Below, piece by piece: positions 1 through 6,401 of a stretch of 11,071 nucleotides of DNA; within the stretch, counting starts at the first letter, position 1; each line of letters opens with the position of its first letter. Source of the stretch: Pseudomonadota bacterium. GTDB lineage: Bacteria > Pseudomonadota > Gammaproteobacteria > Arenicellales > UBA868. Location: the NCBI GenBank assembly GCA_018661145.1, contig JABJIU010000140.1:1-11071 (forward strand), in the 5' to 3' direction. The notes under the pieces are model-generated. The model ran no database searches, was not told where the DNA came from, and saw only the letters and a program-made list of their open reading frames with translations. Both the position numbers and the translations under genes were made by a program.

Positions 1-469
1 CCGACAGCTGGGGATAGATCGCAGGCAGGCACAGGAATATATCGACCTCTATTTCGAGCGATATCCTGGTGTACGCGCCTTCATGGATGCCATCAGAGCG
101 AAGGTCCGCGAGGATCGCTTCGTCGAAACGGTTTTCGGCCGCCGACTCTTTTTGGCAGACATCAGTTCAAGCAACCATGCCCGCAGGCAAGCTGCTGAGC
201 GTGCTGCCATCAACGCTCCGATGCAGGGAACCGCCGCTGATCTCATTAAACTTGCGATGCTGTCGGTGGACGAGTGGCTCGGTGAGAATGGCCGTGGGGC
301 GCGCATCATCATGCAGGTGCACGATGAGTTAGTGCTAGAAGCGCCTGAGTCGGACACAGAGAGTGTGGCCAAGACAGTGGCCGAACTGATGGCTTCAGTG
401 GCCGATCTTGCCGTTCCGTTGAAAGTGGATGTCGGCATTGGCCCCAACTGGGCGCAGGCACACAGCTGA
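1..469 (+). CDS. polA: DNA polymerase I, C-terminal fragment (5' end outside window)
   Basis: This is the last 155 residues of DNA polymerase I, read from base 2; the frame is open to the left edge, so the gene is cut by the window and not broken. The enzyme fills gaps in excision repair and replaces Okazaki primers in the cytoplasm. The fragment covers the end of the polymerase fingers and palm. Visible family landmarks are LGIDRREA-like LGIDRRQA at the start, the FGRR segment, the INAPMQGTAAD helix, and motif C, VHDE, whose HDE codons lie at 320-328 and contain a metal-binding catalytic Asp. The C-terminus ends in the usual W-x-x-A-H manner followed by TGA. The ATG at 83 lies inside the gene and is not a start. 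It converges on engB with only 9 bases between the stop codons, so no spf-like small RNA or terminator fits between them. Identification is nearly certain. Confidence 0.97.
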   Translation, partial: RQLGIDRRQAQEYIDLYFERYPGVRAFMDAIRAKVREDRFVETVFGRRLFLADISSSNHARRQAAERAAINAPMQGTAADLIKLAMLSVDEWLGENGRGARIIMQVHDELVLEAPESDTESVAKTVAELMASVADLAVPLKVDVGIGPNWAQAHS

Positions 470-478
470 CGTCCGGGT

Positions 479-1135
479 TCAGTCCGTTCGCGACAGCAGT
501 TCGGCTATCTGCTGACGCGCTTCATCGATGCCGATGGCATTGGTAGCGGAAAACAGTTGTGCTGTAGCAAGCGGTATCCGGCTGAGAGATTTCTGGGCTG
601 CGCGCAACGCCTTCATCCGTTTTTCCTGGCCTAGCTTGTCACATTTGGTCAGCAGGATATGGACTGGCAGGCTGACCGACGCGCACCATTCGATCAGTTT
701 CCAGTCCGACGCGGTGGGCTCGCGTCGGCAGTCGACAGGCAGGATCAGCGCCCGTAAGGATACCCGCTCCTCAAGATAGCGCTGGACGATTTTCTCCCAG
801 TGCTGCTGAAGGGCCGCCGGGACCTTTGCGTAACCGTAACCGGGCAGGTCCACCAGGCGAAAATGTGTGTCGAGGGTGAAGAAAATAATCTGCTGGGTCC
901 GGCCGGGAGTCTTGCTGGTACGGGCCAGCGCCTTACGCGAGGTGATAGCGTTGATGGCGCTGGACTTGCCGACGTTGGATCTTCCGGCGAACGCAACCTC
1001 GGCGCCGGTATCCTCCATCCAGTCGCGACGGTGGTGTGCGGCACAGTGATACTCGGCCTTTCGCAGCAGTTGTGGTTCGCAGGTCGTTGAAGTCACAGGG
1101 TATAATTGAGTTTTCGTCTGGTCATAGGCGTTCAT
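479..1135 (-). CDS. engB: Ribosome biogenesis GTP-binding protein EngB (YihA/YsxC)
   Basis: EngB is a small TRAFAC-class GTPase needed for late large-subunit ribosome assembly. All G motifs are present in the 218-residue product: G1 GRSNVGKS at residues 51-58, the switch region KTPGRTQ at 75-81, G3 DLPGYGYA at 96-103, G4 TKCD at 163-166 and G5 SAT at 196-198. Length matches the family (about 200-220 residues), but about 50 residues precede the P-loop, more than the roughly 35 of E. coli YihA, and no Shine-Dalgarno sequence is seen before the ATG at 1135. A GTG at 1096-1094 (codon 14) is an alternative start, also without a clear ribosome site. The gene is divergent from cytochrome c4 and convergent with polA, an arrangement known from pseudomonads. 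Function is very secure; the exact start is not. Confidence 0.95.
   Translation of the reverse strand: MNAYDQTKTQLYPVTSTTCEPQLLRKAEYHCAAHHRRDWMEDTGAEVAFAGRSNVGKSSAINAITSRKALARTSKTPGRTQQIIFFTLDTHFRLVDLPGYGYAKVPAALQQHWEKIVQRYLEERVSLRALILPVDCRREPTASDWKLIEWCASVSLPVHILLTKCDKLGQEKRMKALRAAQKSLSRIPLATAQLFSATNAIGIDEARQQIAELLSRTD
1101..1106 (+). promoter_or_regulatory. Possible -10 element (TATAAT) for cytochrome c4
   Basis: A perfect TATAAT sits 121 bases before the c4 start codon on the + strand. No good -35 box lies 16-18 bases upstream: TTGAAG at 1087-1092 is only 8 bases away. The hexamer also falls inside the first codons of engB as called here. A sigma70 promoter is possible but unsupported beyond the -10 match. 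Confidence 0.25.
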
Positions 1136-1215
1136 GCACGCCGGTGACCGAATTCCGCACAGGCGTACTGGTCTGCCAAGCGCACGCGACCCCGGTCAGC
1201 GGGCTCGTTAATAAC

Positions 1216-1220
1216 AGGAG
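1216..1220 (+). promoter_or_regulatory. Ribosome binding site that fixes the cytochrome c4 start
   Basis: AGGAG is followed by 7 bases and then ATG at 1228. The reading frame stays open upstream to an ATG at 1036, but that would add 64 residues without signal-peptide character, overlapping engB in antisense. The ribosome site plus the signal peptide beginning exactly at 1228 decide the start. Confidence 0.85.
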
Positions 1221-1227
1221 CAGTTTA

Positions 1228-1830
1228 ATGAATCGGCTGGTATTCATCATCACGACTATTCTAATGACAGGCATGTCGGCCCAGGCTGTTGCGGGCGACC
1301 CTGCAGCTGGACAGGTCAAAGCGCAGGTCTGTGCGGCTTGCCATGGGGCTGATGGTAACAGCACCAACTCCGGTTTTCCTTCCCTCGCTGGGCAAGTGTC
1401 CGGGTATATCGGCGGGCAGTTGGCCGCGTTCAAGTCGGGCAAGAGAGCCAATGCCATCATGATGGGTCTGGCACAGCCGCTCAGTGCGGAAGATATGGCT
1501 GATATCGATGCATGGTATTCCTCGCAGACGATTGCGCCACGCAGCATCAGCGAGGATCAGCTTACGCTAGCCAGTGAGGGTGAGTCTCTTTACCGGGGCG
1601 GTTCGGCAGAGCTTGCGATCCCGGCGTGCATGGCGTGTCATGGTCCGGCGGGACACGGGATTCCCACCAACTATCCCCGGGTTGCCGGTCAGTGGCTGGA
1701 GTACCTCGAAAGTCAGTTGCTGGCCTTCAAGTCCGGTGAACGGGCCGGCAAAATAATGGGGCCCATTGCGCACCGGCTTTCGGCGCAGCAGATTCATGCG
1801 CTTTCCGTCTACATGTCGGCGCTGCAATAG
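1228..1830 (+). CDS. Diheme cytochrome c4, periplasmic
   Basis: The product is a 200-residue secreted diheme c-type cytochrome that carries electrons in the periplasm, in this family usually towards terminal oxidases. A Sec signal peptide is visible: MNRL, a hydrophobic core over residues 5-16, and an AQAVA-G style cleavage region near residue 22. Two heme-attachment motifs follow, CAACH at 35-39 and CMACH at 134-138, one in each half of an internally duplicated protein. Both halves repeat the pattern P-x-(L/V)-A-G-Q, then Q-L-x-A-F-K-S-G, then a methionine-containing segment (M78/M79 in the first half, M177 in the second) that should give the sixth heme ligand, then LS. Length and order match c4 cytochromes. 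The start is set by AGGAG at 1216. It is divergent from engB and followed after 80 bases by argH, which has its own ribosome site; co-transcription with argH cannot be judged. Confidence 0.95.
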   Translation: MNRLVFIITTILMTGMSAQAVAGDPAAGQVKAQVCAACHGADGNSTNSGFPSLAGQVSGYIGGQLAAFKSGKRANAIMMGLAQPLSAEDMADIDAWYSSQTIAPRSISEDQLTLASEGESLYRGGSAELAIPACMACHGPAGHGIPTNYPRVAGQWLEYLESQLLAFKSGERAGKIMGPIAHRLSAQQIHALSVYMSALQ

Positions 1831-1846
1831 CGTAACCGACCCGAAT

Positions 1847-1864
1847 CTGGCTTTGTAAAGCCGG
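1847..1864. repeat. Inverted repeat between cytochrome c4 and argH
   Basis: CTGGCTT, TGTA, AAGCCGG form a 7-base-pair stem with one G-T pair and a 4-base loop, 17 bases after the c4 stop. No T-run follows on either strand, so it is not a canonical intrinsic terminator. It could be an mRNA 3'-end protecting hairpin or a protein site. Confidence 0.45.
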
Positions 1865-1910
1865 CACGCCTGCTGACACCGGGTACAGGCAGTGGAATCC
1901 GGAGACGATT

Positions 1911-3296
1911 ATGGCAACAGAAAAACTCTGGGGCGGGCGGTTTAGCGGCGACACGGACGCCACGGTAGAGGCGTTCACCGCCTCCGAGCATTTTGACCGC
2001 CGGCTCGCGCAATACGACATCGCCGGCTCGCGCGCCCACGCGCTCATGCTGCAGTCTTGCGGAATCATCAGCGAGGCCGATGGTCTGGCGATCATCGATG
2101 GTCTCGACACCATCACGCAGGAGATTTCAGCAGGCCGCTTTCAATGGAGTGCGGCGCTCGAAGATGTGCACATGAATATCGAGGCGAGGCTCACCGAACT
2201 CGTGGGGGAACCTGGCAAGAAGCTGCACACCGCACGCTCACGCAACGACCAGGTGGCAACCGATCTGCGGCTCTTTACCCGTGACGCGATCGATCAGTTA
2301 CAGGCAGACCTTACCGCACTGCAGCGAGCGCTGGTCGAACTGGCAGAAGGTGAAGCCGAGTCGATCATGCCGGGGATGACTCATATGCAGACCGCCCAGC
2401 CCGTGACCTGCGGCCACCACCTGCTCGCCTGGAACGCTATGCTGGATCGCGACTGGCAGCGTCTGGCTGACTGCCGTCGACGGGTCAATATCTCGCCGCT
2501 GGGCGTCGCTGCGCTTGCGGGCACCGGCTTTCCCGTGGACCGGAACATGACCGCAGCGGCGCTCGGGTTCGATGGGGTCTCCGGGAATTCCCTGGATGCG
2601 GTATCCGATCGGGATTTCGCGATCGAATTCTGCGCGGCCGTCGCGCTGCTGATGGTACACCTTTCTCGGATGGCCGAAGAACTGGTGTTGTGGGCCTCCC
2701 AGCATCTGGGTTTTGTGGACCTTGGAGATGCCTTCTGCACCGGGTCCAGCATCATGCCGCAGAAGAAAAACCCCGATGTCGCCGAACTCGTGCGGGGCAG
2801 AAGTGGGCGGGCGGTCGGGAATCTGGCCTCACTTTTGGTTCTGATGAAGGGTCAGCCCCTCGCTTACAATCGGGATAATCAGGAAGACAAGCAGCCCTTG
2901 TTCGACAGTTTTGATAATGCACACGCCTGTCTGGTGGTACTTGCTGCCATGGTGCCGAATATGACCTTTGACCGACAACGGATGCGCGAGGCTGCCGGTC
3001 GCGGTCATGCGACGGCAACGGATCTCGCAGATTATCTGGTGCGCCGGGGCTTGGCCTTTCGGGACGCACACGAAGCCGTGGGAAAGGCCGTCCAGTTTGC
3101 TGAATCTGTACAGAGGGAACTCGATGCCCTTTCGCTTGATGAGTTGCGCGGTGTTTGTGAACTGATCGACAAAGATGTCTTTGAGGTCCTGACGCTTGAA
3201 GGCGCTGTTCATTCACGCAATCATGTGGGTGGTACTTCTCCCGACCAGGTCCGTCAGGCCGTCGCTGAGGCCCGTCAGGCCCTGGCTGACCGCTGA
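1911..3296 (+). CDS. argH: Argininosuccinate lyase
   Basis: ArgH performs the last step of arginine synthesis, splitting argininosuccinate into arginine and fumarate in the cytoplasm; it works as a homotetramer of the fumarase/aspartase superfamily. The 461-residue length is typical. Family landmarks are the N-terminal LWGGRFSG (residues 6-13), the HTARSRND block at 106-113, the THMQ segment with T157-H158, and the superfamily signature GSSIMPQKKNPD at 278-289, which holds the catalytic serine region. The YNRDNQEDK block at 319-327 is also classic. ATG at 1911 is preceded by GGAG at 1901-1904 with 6 bases of spacing. The gene leads a + strand run in which lptM begins 37 bases after its stop and lysA 7 bases after that, so the three are likely co-transcribed. 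No obvious ARG-box operator was seen upstream. Confidence 0.98.
   Translation: MATEKLWGGRFSGDTDATVEAFTASEHFDRRLAQYDIAGSRAHALMLQSCGIISEADGLAIIDGLDTITQEISAGRFQWSAALEDVHMNIEARLTELVGEPGKKLHTARSRNDQVATDLRLFTRDAIDQLQADLTALQRALVELAEGEAESIMPGMTHMQTAQPVTCGHHLLAWNAMLDRDWQRLADCRRRVNISPLGVAALAGTGFPVDRNMTAAALGFDGVSGNSLDAVSDRDFAIEFCAAVALLMVHLSRMAEELVLWASQHLGFVDLGDAFCTGSSIMPQKKNPDVAELVRGRSGRAVGNLASLLVLMKGQPLAYNRDNQEDKQPLFDSFDNAHACLVVLAAMVPNMTFDRQRMREAAGRGHATATDLADYLVRRGLAFRDAHEAVGKAVQFAESVQRELDALSLDELRGVCELIDKDVFEVLTLEGAVHSRNHVGGTSPDQVRQAVAEARQALADR
3251..3292 (+). repeat. 21-base imperfect tandem duplication at the 3' end of argH
   Basis: Two adjacent 21-base units each begin CCGTCAGGCC and agree at 16 of 21 positions by hand count. 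They keep the frame and give the C-terminal residues as two similar heptads (QAVAEAR then QALADR). It is a minor local duplication at the tolerant end of the protein. Confidence 0.5.
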
Positions 3297-3333
3297 CCGG
3301 CGGGATAGCGTAATCAAAATGGGATTCCTTGCA

Positions 3334-3480
3334 ATGAGCCAAATTCGAAACGCAACGACGCTCACACTGGTCGTTATCGTATTGTGCGCAGGTGTGCTGA
3401 GTTCAGGTTGCGGTCAGAAAGGGCCTTTGTATATTCCTGAAACGCCCGCCTCGGAAGAGTCCGAAGACAGCGACAGTTAA
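3334..3480 (+). CDS. lptM: LptM-type small outer-membrane lipoprotein (LPS transport)
   Basis: This 48-residue product has a short basic start, a hydrophobic core at residues 9-23 and then SSGC-GQKGPLY, the hallmark of the LptM (formerly YifL/LppL) family, whose E. coli member binds the LptDE translocon and promotes its maturation. Cys26 should be the lipidated residue. After the invariant GPLY segment comes a short, very acidic tail rich in E, D and S. The position directly before lysA is the usual one for this gene. ATG at 3334 has GGGA 9 bases upstream; an in-frame ATG at 3319 would add five residues (MGFLA) and is also possible. The residue three before the cysteine is Ser where lipoboxes prefer Leu, Val or Ile; the Leu sits one position further away. 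Identification rests on the GQKGPLY block and context. Confidence 0.88.
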   Translation: MSQIRNATTLTLVVIVLCAGVLSSGCGQKGPLYIPETPASEESEDSDS

Positions 3481-3487
3481 TCCGAAC

Positions 3488-4741
3488 GTGGATCACTTCG
3501 GATATCGACAGGATCAGCTGCACGCAGAAGAAGTTCCGCTTGCCACCATTGCTGAGCGCGTTGGAACCCCGTGTTATGTCTATTCGCGAGCAACGTTGGA
3601 GCGCCATTACCGGGTTTTTGATGACGCTTTCGGTGACTGGCCTCATCACATCTGTTTTTCGGTCAAGGCCAACGGTAACCTGGCAGTGCTGCAGGTGCTT
3701 GAGCGCCTGGGTGCCGGTTTTGATATTGTATCGATGGGAGAACTGGATCGGGTCCTGGCGTCAGGGGGGCGTGCCAGTGATGTCGTTTTCTCGGGAGTCG
3801 GCAAGTCGAGCGACGAAATCGCCCGGGCGCTCCGGGCCGGTGTGCGAATCCTTAGTATCGAGTCTGGGCAAGAACTGGACAGGGTAAATGCGGCCGCACT
3901 TGCTGCCAACACCAAGGCGCCGATTGCTTTTCGCATCAACCCCGACGTCGATCCCAAAACCCACCCGTATATCGCAACCGGGCTCCGAGAAAACAAGTTC
4001 GGTGTGTCTGCGGCAGATGCGCTGGGGCTTTACCGCAAAGCTGATGCCATGGCAGGAATTGAGGTCGCTGGCATCGGTTGCCACATTGGCTCGCAACTAA
4101 CTGAGGTGGATCCCTTTTGTGATGCCCTGGAAAAGGTGCTGGATCTAGTGGAAGCTTTGGCACAAAATGGCATCACACTGCAGCACCTGGATCTTGGCGG
4201 CGGTGTCGGCATACGTTATTCCGATGAAACCCCGCCCGACCCCAAAGACTATGTGCAGGCCATGCTGGCGATCTTAAAGCGGCGGAACTGCGATCTCAGT
4301 GTGACCCTCGAGCCCGGCCGAGCTATCGCCGGAAACGCAGGGATTCTTTTGAGCCGTGTCGAGTATCTCAAGCCCGGGCCCTCGAAGGATTTCGTGATCG
4401 TCGATGCCGCGATGAACGACCTTCTGCGCCCGGCGCTGTATCAGGCATGGCACGAGGTGGTCGCGGTAGATCGTCGACGCAATTGCGAGATGCGCGAGTG
4501 CGATATTGTTGGTCCGGTCTGTGAGACGGGGGATTTCATTGCCCGCGACCGGCAGCTGGCCGTTGCACCAGGCGATCTGGTTGCCGTGCGTTCGGTCGGT
4601 GCTTACGGTTTCGTGATGGCATCGAACTACAACGCCCGTCCCCGCCCGGCGGAAGTAATGGTCGATGGCGATCAGTTGTACGTGGTTCGACAGCGTGAGC
4701 AGACCGCCGACCTATTCTCGACTGAGACATTGCTGCCATGA
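3488..4741 (+). CDS. lysA: Diaminopimelate decarboxylase
   Basis: LysA removes CO2 from meso-diaminopimelate to give L-lysine in the cytoplasm, using pyridoxal phosphate. The 417-residue protein is a full-length fold III decarboxylase: FSVKANGN with the PLP lysine K60, HIGSQ at 199-203, the phosphate-binding LDLGGGVG at 235-241, EPGR at 275-278, the GPVCETGD active-site block at 342-349 with Cys345, and AYG with Tyr373 in the C-terminal barrel. The start is GTG at 3488, 7 bases after the lptM stop; no Shine-Dalgarno sequence is visible, so translation probably depends on coupling to lptM. The residues downstream of this GTG (DHFGYR) match the usual N-terminal start. Its stop TGA overlaps an ATG (ATGA at 4738-4741). 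In many relatives dapF follows; here a membrane glycosyltransferase does. Confidence 0.97.
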   Translation: MDHFGYRQDQLHAEEVPLATIAERVGTPCYVYSRATLERHYRVFDDAFGDWPHHICFSVKANGNLAVLQVLERLGAGFDIVSMGELDRVLASGGRASDVVFSGVGKSSDEIARALRAGVRILSIESGQELDRVNAAALAANTKAPIAFRINPDVDPKTHPYIATGLRENKFGVSAADALGLYRKADAMAGIEVAGIGCHIGSQLTEVDPFCDALEKVLDLVEALAQNGITLQHLDLGGGVGIRYSDETPPDPKDYVQAMLAILKRRNCDLSVTLEPGRAIAGNAGILLSRVEYLKPGPSKDFVIVDAAMNDLLRPALYQAWHEVVAVDRRRNCEMRECDIVGPVCETGDFIARDRQLAVAPGDLVAVRSVGAYGFVMASNYNARPRPAEVMVDGDQLYVVRQREQTADLFSTETLLP

Positions 4742-4761
4742 CAGTCCCCCGGTTCGCATGA
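4738..4761 (+). other. Seven-codon open frame linking lysA and the next gene by two ATGA overlaps
   Basis: ATG at 4738 overlaps the lysA stop (ATGA), encodes seven residues (MTVPRFA), and ends in a TGA at 4759-4761 that overlaps the ATG of the next gene (again ATGA). No Shine-Dalgarno sequence precedes either ATG. The layout suits termination-reinitiation coupling, but such short overlaps can arise by chance, and no product is claimed. Confidence 0.3.
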
Positions 4762-6302
4762 ATTTGTTGTCTGACAGACCGGCTGACCCGCTTTTTCTCA
4801 GCGTCACGCTGATCTTGTGCGCAATCGCAGGGGTAGCTACCTCGGCCTGGTGCATCCACATCGACGACGTCATCAATAACGATGGCGTGGAGTACATCCG
4901 CGCGGCTGAACAATTCGCAGCGCGAAACTGGGCGGGTGCATTCGCGGTGCACCAGTGGCCATTTTTTTCGTTTTTGATGTGGGGGACGAGCGTAGTCCTC
5001 GGCACCAGTTACGAAGTTGCGGGTCAGTTGCTCAACACCTCTTTCTTCACGGCTTCTTCATTGCTCTTTGTCGGCGTGGTGAGGGCCTTTGGCGGTACGT
5101 CACGGCGGCTGACAATACTGGCGGCGCTGGTTGCGGTGCTGCATCCCGCTTTTAATGAATACCGAGCCTTCATAATTCGCGATGCGGGGTATCTCGCGTT
5201 CTACCTGCTGGCGCTTTTGTATCTTGCCCGTTCGCTCCAGGCCCCGGCGGGGCGCTACCCCGCCGCTGTACTGGTGGCACTACTGGTTGCCAGCCTCTTT
5301 CGGGTTGAAGGCGTGGTGTTTCTTCTTTCGGCCCCGCTTCTGATCCTGACTGTCCGGGGCGAGAGCAGTGGTTCCCCCTGGACCCGATTGGCGCTGACGG
5401 TTTTGTCTGCGGCTGTCCTCGCGCTGGTGCTGGGTTGGTGGTTGATCGCCCCCAACGGCGGCGTTTCCGCAGAAGTCTCGGCCAGCGCGCCGCTGGAGGT
5501 TATCAGTACCGCGTGGGATCAGATTAGTAGCAGCGTATCGCAAAAGATAGCCTTGCTGCGTACAGAGTTCTTGGGCATCTATGCTGCGGAATATGCCTGG
5601 GCCCTGTTTGTTTTTGCGGTGCTCATGATTTTGCTGTCGGCGACTTTCTCGCAGCTAACCATACCTTGGGCGTTGCTTGCGATTGGCGGGGTCGCTGTCG
5701 GTGTGCGTTTCCCGCTCAAATCACTGAACCGGATCTGGCTGACGCTGGTCGGCATGCACCTTGCGATACTGCTGGTCTTTGCGGTGATCAAATTGTTCCT
5801 TGTCGCGCGTTATCCGCTGGCGCTCGCGGTTACGATTCTGATCCTCATTCCCTTTGCGCTTGAGCGTGTGGCGTTAGCTATCAGATGGCACAAACTCAAG
5901 ACACCGGCACGGGCGCTGGTGGGTGTGCTGCTGCTGTGGGCGGTGGGCGAGAGCGTCAGCGGCCTCGACAACGTTACCCGTGCGAGTGCTATCAAAGACG
6001 CTGGCTTGTGGTTGGCAGATCGGGCAACGACGCCAGAATCACTCGTCACTAACGACCGACGCTTGGCATACTACGCGGGAAGACACAAGGATCTTAAAAA
6101 TATAGAACCACGGTACGCGAGACTCAAACTGGGCCTTACAGAATGGAAATGGTGGACAAAGGGCTCATATCTCGCGTTGCGCCTGAGTCGAAAAGACAAA
6201 GCAAGGGAGGATTTATTCACGGAGGCTCTTGGGAAGTCTCCCGTAAAGGAATTTGCAGGGGAATCAGGCGATCGAGTGCTAGTCTTCAAAATCTATGAGT
6301 AA
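4758..6302 (+). CDS. Polytopic GT-C-like membrane glycosyltransferase (RgtA/B/C/D- or PMT-like), specificity unknown
   Basis: The 514-residue product is an integral membrane protein with roughly 12-13 hydrophobic segments between residues 11 and 400 and a soluble C-terminal part of about 110 residues. The layout resembles GT-C enzymes that transfer sugars from polyprenyl-phosphate donors on the periplasmic face. Supporting signs are an acidic first loop (IDDVINNDGVEYI, residues 35-47, with D36, D37 and D42 as candidate catalytic acids), LHP followed by FNEYRAF and IRD at 128-142, and FRVEG at 181-185, all reminiscent of this family. Residues 402-514 are hydrophilic and probably periplasmic. 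ATG at 4758 is chosen because it keeps the first membrane segment intact; the frame is open further up into lysA (ATG at 4665), which would add an unlikely antisense-like overlap. No Shine-Dalgarno site is seen. It sits 16 bases after lysA and is probably read from the argH operon. Acceptor and donor are unknown; family assignment is moderate. Confidence 0.68.
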   Translation: MNLLSDRPADPLFLSVTLILCAIAGVATSAWCIHIDDVINNDGVEYIRAAEQFAARNWAGAFAVHQWPFFSFLMWGTSVVLGTSYEVAGQLLNTSFFTASSLLFVGVVRAFGGTSRRLTILAALVAVLHPAFNEYRAFIIRDAGYLAFYLLALLYLARSLQAPAGRYPAAVLVALLVASLFRVEGVVFLLSAPLLILTVRGESSGSPWTRLALTVLSAAVLALVLGWWLIAPNGGVSAEVSASAPLEVISTAWDQISSSVSQKIALLRTEFLGIYAAEYAWALFVFAVLMILLSATFSQLTIPWALLAIGGVAVGVRFPLKSLNRIWLTLVGMHLAILLVFAVIKLFLVARYPLALAVTILILIPFALERVALAIRWHKLKTPARALVGVLLLWAVGESVSGLDNVTRASAIKDAGLWLADRATTPESLVTNDRRLAYYAGRHKDLKNIEPRYARLKLGLTEWKWWTKGSYLALRLSRKDKAREDLFTEALGKSPVKEFAGESGDRVLVFKIYE

Positions 6303-6401
6303 GGTCTTGACCGGAGGGTCTCCGAGTTGATTGGCTCAGCAGTCGACGTAATCGTCGTAGTAGGCTTAGGTGATTAGCTATTAGGAGTTAAATCCCCTGT
6401 T
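6303..6401. other. Convergent gap with two small inverted repeats, no clear terminator
   Basis: This 99-base stretch separates the converging glycosyltransferase and amidotransferase genes. It contains CGGAG-GGT-CTCCG at 6312-6324 and CGACG-TAAT-CGTCG at 6344-6357, two 5-base-pair stems with short loops. Neither is followed by a T-run on either strand, so they do not qualify as standard intrinsic terminators, although their place between gene ends makes a role in transcript ending plausible. Confidence 0.35.

Noticed and set aside
1087..1106. TTGAAG/TATAAT pair as a sigma70 promoter
   Set aside because: The spacing is 8 bases, far below the 16-18 needed; only the -10 hexamer is kept as a weak candidate.
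1036..1227. 64-residue upstream extension of the cytochrome c4 frame
   Set aside because: The signal peptide and AGGAG both point to ATG 1228; the extension overlaps engB and would bury the signal peptide.
1122..1547. 141-codon open frame on the - strand
   Set aside because: Antisense to cytochrome c4 and overlapping the engB start; its sequence shows no domain and is explained by codon bias of the c4 gene.
2752..3342. 196-codon open frame on the - strand
   Set aside because: It lies entirely antisense to argH and the argH-lptM junction, has the biased R/P/G-rich composition of a shadow frame, and argH is unambiguous.
6312..6324. CGGAG-GGT-CTCCG as an intrinsic terminator of the glycosyltransferase gene
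   Set aside because: The stem is only 5 base pairs and no T-run follows, so it does not meet the usual pattern.
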